Shown: in pieces, positions 7,027 through 11,686 of the stretch
Position numbering within the stretch: position 1 is the first letter of the stretch
How the letters are laid out: each line of letters begins with the position of its first letter
From: JBDTMC01 sp039934475
GTDB lineage: Bacteria > Acidobacteriota > Terriglobia > Bryobacterales > Bryobacteraceae
DNA length: 11,686 bases
Assembly (NCBI GenBank): GCA_039934475.1
Contig: JBDTMC010000246.1
Location: forward strand, 1-11,686
Direction of reading: 5' to 3'
Notes under the pieces: generated by a model
Told to the model about the DNA's origin: nothing
What the model saw: the letters and a program-made list of their open reading frames with translations, nothing else
Database searches by the model: none
Made by a program: the position numbers and the translations under genes

Positions 7027-8376
7027 TTACTCCTTCACCGGAATCATCTTGCGCGTATCACCCATCGCCTGTCCCAAATCGATGCGAGACAGGTTGAAGT
7101 TGTACAGCGCCGCTATCTGGTTGTCTCGGGCGCGCGCCACGCGGGTCTGCGCGTCCGTTACTTCCAGGCCCGCAGCCACTCCGGCTTCGTACCGCCGCTG
7201 CGCCTGCGTCAATTCGCTATCGGACAACTGCAGCCCTTCTTCGGCTACCTTTACTTGTTCCTCGGAGGAGGTGAGTGAATCCAGGGCCACGCGTACGTCC
7301 AGCTCAATCTGCTGCCGCAGTTCACTTTCCCTGATCTTTTCCTGACGCATCTGCGTGCCCGCCTCCGCGCGGTGCGCATCGCGCCGACCGCCGTCCCAAA
7401 TCGGCAACCGCATTCCAAAGGTGATGGTGCGGGTGGGAAGCGCCTTAGTATCCGTCCACCCGATCAGACCGTAGTCGCCTTGTGCTCCGAAGGTGGGGAA
7501 ACGCTCGAACTTAGCGGCACTCAAGTTCAGTTTTGCCGCGTCCAGGCGTAACAGCTCGGTCTTCAAATCGGGCCGCGTCTTCATCGCCGTGTCCCGGGCT
7601 TGATCCAGTGTCACGGCATCCACTGCCGTGTAGCCCAGTTTGTCCGTCAACTCCACTTCCATATCCAGCCGCATGCGCATGGCGCGCATCAACTGCAGCA
7701 GCGCTTTGTGGCGAAAATTGCGCGCCACCAGCAACCGCTGCCGATCATTGGCCAGCAGAACCCGTGAGCGGGTGATATCGATCTGTGTTCCCGTCCCCGC
7801 ATCTTTCTGCCTTTGTGCCTGCGCCGCCACCGCTTCCGACATGCGAATGTTCGCTTGCGACGCCTCCAATTCCGCATCGCCGCGGAGAGCCGTCAGGTAA
7901 GCGCGAGCTACTTCCGCCGAAACCACGTCGTTCTGGCTGTCGATGTCAGACTTCGCGGCTTTTACCAACGCGCTCGCCGCTTTATACCTCTTCCAGGCGC
8001 TGCCATCGAAGACACTCTGCTGGACTGAAAGCCGGCTATCGCTCACCGTGTACGGGCCAACCCGCTCCGGCAAAGTGAAGCCGAACGGTAGCACCACCGA
8101 CGCCACACCCTGCGTTACCAGGCTGCGGGTCACGTCCTGAAATCCGGCTACGCCTTCAAAATCGGGTAGCAGCGCCGCACGCGCTTGGGCACTCCGCGCC
8201 TGCGCCTGTTTCACCGCCTCCTGAGCCATTTCCACTCGCGCGCTGCCTTCCGGCGACAGTGCGATTTCAATGGCCTTTTTCAGGCTCAGTTTCATCGGAC
8301 CCTGCTGCGCCGGGTTGATTTGAGCGGCCAGCGGCAGCGTTACTACAACCATTGCAATGAGGCACTTAGCTCTCAT
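7027..8376 (-). CDS. TolC-family outer-membrane efflux protein
   Basis: This 449-residue outer-membrane factor begins with a signal peptide (MRAKCLIAMVVVTLPLAAQ, cleavage probably near 18-19). Two repeats of the outer-membrane efflux fold follow. Each is marked by long Ala/Gln/Arg/Glu helices: the first has SVQQSVFDGSAWKRYKAA and EVARAYLTALRG, the second has MRLPIWDGGRRDAHRAEA and QAQRRYEAGVAAGLEVTDAQ. These are the equatorial and coiled-coil hallmarks of TolC/OprM relatives. The frame is open 30 codons further upstream, but the ATG at 8376 is chosen. It has GAGGAG five bases upstream, starts a clear signal peptide, and overlaps the regulator's stop codon in an ATGA (8373-8376). Having its own outer-membrane factor makes the pump self-contained. 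No lipobox cysteine is seen at the expected cleavage site. Confidence 0.94.
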   Translation of the reverse strand: MRAKCLIAMVVVTLPLAAQINPAQQGPMKLSLKKAIEIALSPEGSARVEMAQEAVKQAQARSAQARAALLPDFEGVAGFQDVTRSLVTQGVASVVLPFGFTLPERVGPYTVSDSRLSVQQSVFDGSAWKRYKAASALVKAAKSDIDSQNDVVSAEVARAYLTALRGDAELEASQANIRMSEAVAAQAQRQKDAGTGTQIDITRSRVLLANDRQRLLVARNFRHKALLQLMRAMRMRLDMEVELTDKLGYTAVDAVTLDQARDTAMKTRPDLKTELLRLDAAKLNLSAAKFERFPTFGAQGDYGLIGWTDTKALPTRTITFGMRLPIWDGGRRDAHRAEAGTQMRQEKIRESELRQQIELDVRVALDSLTSSEEQVKVAEEGLQLSDSELTQAQRRYEAGVAAGLEVTDAQTRVARARDNQIAALYNFNLSRIDLGQAMGDTRKMIPVKE

Positions 8377-9026
8377 GTCATCTCCTCTTCCCGAACCATC
8401 TCGACAACCGGAGCGCGGAATCCCGCGGCCAGATAACCTACCAGCCGGCCCAATACCGGCTGCCAATCGAATGAATCCTCGAAATCGTCCTCAGACCACT
8501 TGCGATACGTCGAATCGCGGAACACCTGCGCCGTCGCCCCCATCGCCAGCCGCGCCCGAAAATACAATTCGGGGCTCGACAAATCGGGCAGGGCCTTCGC
8601 CAGCGCTTCGGCGAACCGCATTAATACCGGACGAAACTGCACCAGTATGATTCCTGGTAGCAAGTCACTCTCCGCGTGCAGCCGCCCCATTAAACGAAGG
8701 AAATTATGTCCACCCAAGGCGGGATCTGAAGCCATTCGCAGCGTCGGCACCAGGAATGCTTCCAGCACTCTCTCCAGCGGTACGGGCCGCGGCGCCGCCT
8801 CGTGTTCAAACCGCTCTAACATCTCCAGCCGCTCCCGGTTCGCCGCTGTCGCCCGACGCACCAAAACCGCTTCCAGTAGGCTTTCCTTGGCCCTGAAGTA
8901 GTAATGGATGGAGGCCACATTCACGCCCGCCTCATTCATAATGCGGCGCAAGGAGGTAGCCGAATATCCGTTCTCTGAGAAAAGTCTTTCGGCGGCGTCG
9001 AGGATGCGCTCCTTGGTGTCTATCAC
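8373..9026 (-). CDS. TetR/AcrR-family transcriptional regulator of the pump operon
   Basis: This 217-residue repressor-type regulator has an N-terminal helix-turn-helix (about 6-52: KERILDAAERLFSENGYSAT, SLRRIMNEAGVNVASIHYYF). A helical ligand-binding domain follows. The stretch FLRLMGRLHAESDLLPGI and the later ARLAMGATAQVF resemble the C-terminal domain of PsrA-type fatty-acid regulators, which would suit an acyl or lipid-like ligand; this is inference. The start is GTG at 9026: an in-frame TGA lies only four codons upstream, and no later start would keep the DNA-binding domain. There is no ribosome-binding site before it. The predicted transcript would begin only about 10 bases upstream. 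It is the first gene of the pump operon and overlaps the next gene by 4 bp. Autoregulation through repeats at 9022-9045 is likely. CecR plays this role for YbhGFSR in E. coli. Confidence 0.92.
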   Translation of the reverse strand: MIDTKERILDAAERLFSENGYSATSLRRIMNEAGVNVASIHYYFRAKESLLEAVLVRRATAANRERLEMLERFEHEAAPRPVPLERVLEAFLVPTLRMASDPALGGHNFLRLMGRLHAESDLLPGIILVQFRPVLMRFAEALAKALPDLSSPELYFRARLAMGATAQVFRDSTYRKWSEDDFEDSFDWQPVLGRLVGYLAAGFRAPVVEMVREEEMT

Positions 9027-9045
9027 TTGATTGAATCACTTGATT
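9022..9045. promoter_or_regulatory. Tandem palindromic repeat, candidate TetR operator
   Basis: The 11-mer ATCACTTGATT occurs twice, at 9022-9032 and 9035-9045, with a 13-bp period. Each copy is itself near-palindromic (ATCA-CT-TGAT), and a third symmetric pairing, TGATT-G-AATCA, spans 9028-9038. The array overlaps the regulator's GTG start and the end of its TATAAT box. A bound dimer or pair of dimers would block transcription of the pump operon. The layout is typical of self-repressing TetR regulators. Confidence 0.65.
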
Positions 9046-9070
9046 ATACGACAAGGGAGAGGAATTTCAA
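9043..9070 (-). promoter_or_regulatory. Promoter of the regulator-pump operon
   Basis: On the minus strand a TTGAAA -35 box (9070-9065) is separated by 16 bp from a perfect TATAAT -10 box (9048-9043). Transcription would start near 9036, about 10 bases before the GTG of the regulator, leaving an almost leaderless message. The promoter lies within the leader and ribosome-binding region of the divergent gene on the plus strand. Repressor binding at 9022-9045 would cover the -10 box and the start site. Confidence 0.65.
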
Positions 9071-9071
9071 T

Positions 9072-10196
9072 ATGAAAATCAAACCAGCCCAGGGCAAACA
9101 GTACTACTCACGGTGTATACTGCCAGCTACGATGAAGCGGATTGCCCTGATTGCCCCATTTTTCGGTCTCCTCACGCTCGGCTGGATGGTTTCCGGCTCC
9201 CCGTGGGTACCACCTCAGACGCCTGGCGTGAGCGGCCAGGGAAAAATGAAGTTCAAATTGCTCTATGCGGCGGACCACCTGCCCGAAGAAGCGAAGAAGG
9301 TTCTGACCGGAGCCCATGGAGGCTTCGCCGTCGATCTCCGCTCCGGCCACGGTGAGACCTATTTTGCCCTTAAAGGCGCCGGCATCATCCAGATCAGCGG
9401 CGACATGAAGTCAACGAAGATGATCCCCACCGCGCCGGTGATGCGCGATACCAATCTCCACAATGCCACCATCTGGCACACTGACGACGCCGGTCCGTTT
9501 CTCACCTTCCCCGGCACCGAAAGCGCCTCCGTCTTCACCACCTCCCTCGACGGAACGCTCCTCAACACCCTCACCACTCCGCCCCCCGGCGTGGACCTGG
9601 GTAGCCCGCAAGCCAATGACTACTTCATGGGTGCCGGCAACTTCATCCCCACCGACACCGAGTACATGGACGGTCTCCTCTACATGACCACCGGCTACTC
9701 CAACCTCGACTACGTGCTCACCGCCCGCGTCCTCAGCACCTCGCCCTTCAAGACCGCCTGGCACGACCTCGCCTTCGGAGGCCGCGGCACCGGCCCCGGC
9801 CAGCTAGGCACCGGTCACGGCATCACCATCCCCCCCGGCACCAAGCGCATCGATGTAGCCGACCGCCCCAACGCCGAAATCGACCGCTACACCCGCTACG
9901 GCCAATATCTGTCCACACTGAAGACTCCGCTGGGTTCGCTACCCTGCGACACGTATTACCTGGACAATTACCTTGTCATCGGAGCCCTCGACGGCCCCGA
10001 CCGCGGCAAAGGCGCCCCCATCTACATCTATGAGGATGACAAGCTGATCTCGACCGTGATGGTGAAAGAAGACCTCGGTCTACCCAACTTCAAGCACATC
10101 CACAACGCTGTGATGCGCAAAGCGAATGGCAAGTATTACATCATCGCCCAAGCCTGGAACCCCGGCGACTTCGCCATCCTCGAACAGGTGAACTAG
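9072..10196 (+). CDS. Secreted NHL/beta-propeller-like protein, function unknown
   Basis: This protein has 374 residues. A hydrophobic stretch at about 23-41 (ALIAPFFGLLTLGWMV) after a basic start predicts export. The mature part is mostly short beta segments with Gly/Asp turns, as in six-bladed propellers of the NHL or peptidylamidoglycolate-lyase type. Histidines recur in conserved-looking motifs: NLHNATIW (128-135), GTGHGIT (246-252) and KHIHNAV (341-347). VADRPNAEIDRY (262-273) and GSLPCD (288-293) look like blade core motifs. I chose the ATG at 9072 because GGGAGAGGA precedes it. The TTG at 9027 lies inside the operator, and an ATG at 9132 would give a shorter, more standard signal peptide but has no ribosome-binding site. 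The gene diverges from the pump operon. Metal or substrate binding is possible but not shown. Codon use changes inside the gene, with nearly all C-ending codons at about 9490-9850. Confidence 0.8.
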   Translation: MKIKPAQGKQYYSRCILPATMKRIALIAPFFGLLTLGWMVSGSPWVPPQTPGVSGQGKMKFKLLYAADHLPEEAKKVLTGAHGGFAVDLRSGHGETYFALKGAGIIQISGDMKSTKMIPTAPVMRDTNLHNATIWHTDDAGPFLTFPGTESASVFTTSLDGTLLNTLTTPPPGVDLGSPQANDYFMGAGNFIPTDTEYMDGLLYMTTGYSNLDYVLTARVLSTSPFKTAWHDLAFGGRGTGPGQLGTGHGITIPPGTKRIDVADRPNAEIDRYTRYGQYLSTLKTPLGSLPCDTYYLDNYLVIGALDGPDRGKGAPIYIYEDDKLISTVMVKEDLGLPNFKHIHNAVMRKANGKYYIIAQAWNPGDFAILEQVN

Positions 10197-10205
10197 CGCG
10201 CTCGC

Positions 10206-10385
10206 ATGGTCCCGAGCGACCAGAAGATCGTGCTGTATCCGAATCAGCCGGACGGATGGGTGGCCGAAATCCCAGCCATCCCCGGCTGCTACGCCCTGAT
10301 GCCCACGAAGATCGAGGCGGTGGCTGAGTTGGAGGGTGTTTTCGAAATGATCGCCGCCGACAGTCGCGACCGGGAATCCGAATGA
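10206..10385 (+). CDS. HicB-like small protein (59 aa), first of a tandem pair
   Basis: This is a 59-residue protein starting MVPSDQKIVLYPNQPDGW. It shows the HicB N-terminal fold pattern: a first beta strand (KIVLYP), then DGWVAEIPAIPGCYA, corresponding to the dGy.A.iP.lpGc core, then a helix (IEAVAELEGVFEMIAAD). The helix entry TKIEAVAEL replaces the usual T.eEA. It starts 9 bp after the propeller gene stop and its TGA overlaps the ATG of the next HicB-like gene (ATGA, 10382-10385). Spacing therefore suggests one transcript with both neighbours. No ribosome-binding site is evident. No C-terminal DNA-binding domain and no HicA toxin gene are present, so an antitoxin role is not supported. 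It may be a diverged partner of the downstream copy. Confidence 0.65.
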   Translation: MVPSDQKIVLYPNQPDGWVAEIPAIPGCYALMPTKIEAVAELEGVFEMIAADSRDRESE

Positions 10386-10591
10386 CCAAACACGGAGTGA
10401 TTCTGTCTTGGAGCGATGCGGACGAATCGTTTATCGCTGAAGTTCCGGAATTGCCCGGCTGCGCCGCGGACGGACACACTCGGCAGGAAGCTCTACTCAA
10501 TGTGGAGATCGTCATCGCCGAATGGATAGAGACCGCGAACGAACTTGGACGCGCAATCCCTAAGCCCAAGGGCCGACTTCTCTTTGCTTAG
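10382..10591 (+). CDS. HicB-family small protein (69 aa), second of a tandem pair
   Basis: This 69-residue protein closely fits short orphan HicB-like proteins. The first strand is GVILSWSDADESF, followed by the core FIAEVPELPGCAADGHTRQE (residues 17-36). A helix (ALLNVEIVIAEWIETANELG) and the conserved end AIPKPKGRLLFA complete it. The fold is a truncated RNase-H-like domain that in complete HicAB systems binds the HicA mRNA interferase. Here no HicA (a double-stranded-RNA-binding-like protein of about 60 aa with a conserved His) is seen on either side. There is also no C-terminal helix-turn-helix or ribbon-helix-helix domain. The start overlaps the preceding gene by 4 bp. The gene ends tail to tail with a small minus-strand ORF. 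Function is unknown; a stand-alone regulator or relic antitoxin are both possible. Confidence 0.82.
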   Translation: MTKHGVILSWSDADESFIAEVPELPGCAADGHTRQEALLNVEIVIAEWIETANELGRAIPKPKGRLLFA

Positions 10592-10695
10592 TAACCCACG
10601 ATGACGCAGCTCTTATCGCTCAAACCTTTGCTGCCTAGATACGGAATGGCAGGAAACGCCGCGCGGATCTGGTCCTTCACCTGTGCAGCATCCAT
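10588..10695 (-). CDS. Doubtful 35-codon ORF downstream of the MacB-like gene
   Basis: An ATG-started frame begins MDAAQVKDQIRAAFPAIP and ends CVIVGY. It lies 17 bp after the stop of the MacB-like permease on the same strand and overlaps the stop of the HicB-like gene by 4 bp in convergent orientation. The amphipathic start could be the N-terminal helix of a real small protein or the remnant of a longer gene truncated here. There is no good ribosome-binding site and I do not recognise a family. Other than this ORF, the interval 10592-10712 holds only a weak CTGCC/GGCAG inverted repeat with no T-run, so no terminator can be called for either converging unit. Confidence 0.25.
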   Translation of the reverse strand: MDAAQVKDQIRAAFPAIPYLGSKGLSDKSCVIVGY

Positions 10696-10712
10696 GGTGC
10701 AACGCAACCGAC

Positions 10713-11686
10713 CTACTCGTACCGTAGCGCTTCCACCGGATCCAGGCTCGCCGCCCGATTCGCCGGCCACAATCCAAAGAACAAACCCACGCCCACAGAC
10801 ACCGCCACTCCCAGCGTAGCCGCCCATAACGGCACAGAAGTCGGCAAGCTCGGGAAAATCAGGCGCGCCGCAATCGATGCCGCCCATCCAAACGCCATCC
10901 CCAGCAGCCCGCCCAAACCCGTCAGCACTACCGCCTCTGTCAGGAACTGGAGCATGATGTCGCGCCGCCGCGCGCCCAGCGCCTTCCGAATCCCAATCTC
11001 CCGCGTCCGCTCCGTCACCGAAACCAGCATGATGTTCATCACACCGACGCCGCCCACCAGCAGTCCGATGGAACTCAGCACCACCATCACGATCGCCACC
11101 ATCGCCGTGATGCGATGAAAATCGTCGAGCATCTGCGTACCCGACGAAATCCAGAAATCCTCGTCCTTGCCTGTCGGAACTTTCCGCTCCGTTCGCAACA
11201 CCGCCGTCACTTCATCCTGCGCCAGCGCCAGCCGCCCGGGGCTCGCCACAAACACGAGCATCATTTCTCTCGCGTTCGGGAACATCTTCTTCATCGTGAA
11301 GAACGGAAGCAACACGCGCCGGTCTTCCTGCCCTGGGAACGACGCCGCGGGCTTGGCCACCACGCCCACCACTTCGTACTCCTGCCCGTTCACGTTCACC
11401 CGCTTGCCAATCGGATCTTCCTCCGGCATCAGCCCCCGGTAGATTGATTCGCCGATCACCACAACCGGCATCCGGTGCCGGCTCTCCTCATCGGTGAAAT
11501 AGCGCCCGAAGATCATCTTCTCCGTGCCCGCCGCGTACGATTCATCGGTCCCGGCCATCTCAATGTTGTACACTTCGCGGCCCTTGTACTTCACCCTCTC
11601 CAGGAACGACCCGTTGAACGCGTTCGGACTAAACAGATAGGGCGATACGGCAACCACCGAAGGGCACCGTTCCTTGATCGCGACGG
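10713..11686 (-). CDS. MacB/FtsX-type ABC transporter permease, C-terminal part (runs off right edge)
   Basis: The last 324 residues are visible and the frame continues past the right edge (VAIKERCPSVVAVSPYLFSP), so the GTG at 11657 is unlikely to be the true start. The first part is the extracytoplasmic MacB-type domain (RMPVVVIGESIYRGLMPEED, then PIGKRVNVNGQEYEVVGVV). The FtsX-type membrane domain follows: a helix ending SSIGLLVGGVGVMNIMLVSV, the cytoplasmic motif TERTREIGIRKALGARRRDI, two further helices, and the terminal PANRAASLDPVEALRYE. These are textbook features of MacB-like permeases, which use mechanical transmission rather than classical translocation to export peptides, lipids or drugs, or to move lipoproteins. 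The ATPase, fused or separate, would lie outside the window. It is on the same strand as the YbhGFSR-like pump but not part of that operon. Confidence 0.93.
   Translation of the reverse strand, partial: VAIKERCPSVVAVSPYLFSPNAFNGSFLERVKYKGREVYNIEMAGTDESYAAGTEKMIFGRYFTDEESRHRMPVVVIGESIYRGLMPEEDPIGKRVNVNGQEYEVVGVVAKPAASFPGQEDRRVLLPFFTMKKMFPNAREMMLVFVASPGRLALAQDEVTAVLRTERKVPTGKDEDFWISSGTQMLDDFHRITAMVAIVMVVLSSIGLLVGGVGVMNIMLVSVTERTREIGIRKALGARRRDIMLQFLTEAVVLTGLGGLLGMAFGWAASIAARLIFPSLPTSVPLWAATLGVAVSVGVGLFFGLWPANRAASLDPVEALRYE

Noticed and set aside
9022..9045. Direct repeats as a CRISPR or attachment site
   Set aside because: Only two 11-bp copies with a 2-bp gap, positioned over a promoter and start codon. 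An operator explains them better, and no integrase or cas gene is nearby.
9027..9071. TTG start at 9027 for the propeller gene
   Set aside because: It would place the N-terminus inside the operator and before the ribosome-binding site that clearly serves the ATG at 9072.
9116..9121. TATACT as a -10 box for the propeller gene
   Set aside because: No -35-like hexamer lies about 17 bp upstream, and it falls inside the coding region if translation starts at the ATG at 9072 with its good ribosome-binding site.
10141..10569. 142-codon minus-strand frame across the HicB pair
   Set aside because: Antisense to two HicB-like genes that have clear family motifs. The frame is Ser/Arg/Pro rich without motifs.

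Overview
The window looks like a fragment of a moderately GC-rich Gram-negative chromosome. The outer-membrane factor, the periplasmic adaptor and the MacB-type permease all imply two membranes. The mix of MacB-like permeases, secreted beta-propeller proteins and HicB-like orphans recalls soil Acidobacteriota of the Bryobacter/Solibacter kind, but that placement is an impression from gene content and no search supports it.

Positions 1-1385 (minus strand) hold the upstream part of a small acyl-carrier cluster. In transcription order it is an acyl carrier protein (ACP) fused to a C-terminal zinc ribbon, a second free-standing ACP, and a short-chain dehydrogenase/reductase (SDR) cut off by the left edge. 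This set fits fatty-acyl or polyketide-type chemistry on carrier-bound intermediates. The product cannot be told from what is visible.

Positions 1667-9026 (minus strand) form one tight seven-gene operon for a complete efflux pump. The order is TetR-family regulator, TolC-type outer-membrane factor, HlyD/YbhG-type adaptor, two separate ABC ATPases, and two ABC-2 permeases. Gaps are 3-9 bp, with two ATGA stop/start overlaps. The set matches the E. coli CecR-YbhGFSR system as I recall it, with two differences: YbhF is split into two genes, and the operon carries its own outer-membrane factor. The ATPases are complementary: one lacks the H-loop histidine and the other has a degenerate signature motif. 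A heterodimer would therefore have one canonical and one degenerate ATP site. A strong promoter (TTGAAA, 16 bp, TATAAT) lies before the regulator. Two tandem copies of an 11-bp, nearly palindromic sequence sit between its -10 box and the GTG start, which is a good candidate for an autoregulatory operator.

Positions 9072-10591 (plus strand) diverge from the pump: a secreted NHL/beta-propeller-like protein, followed 9 bp later by two tandem, overlapping HicB-like small proteins without a HicA toxin. The first, of 59 residues, is easily overlooked.

Positions 10713-11686 (minus strand) hold the C-terminal part of a MacB/FtsX-type ABC permease that enters from the right edge. A doubtful 35-codon ORF follows it and meets the HicB pair tail to tail.

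Most of the window is recognisable family by family. The points most worth a second look are the ACP-zinc-ribbon fusion, the split and asymmetric ATPase pair, the tandem-repeat operator, and the HicB-like doublet.
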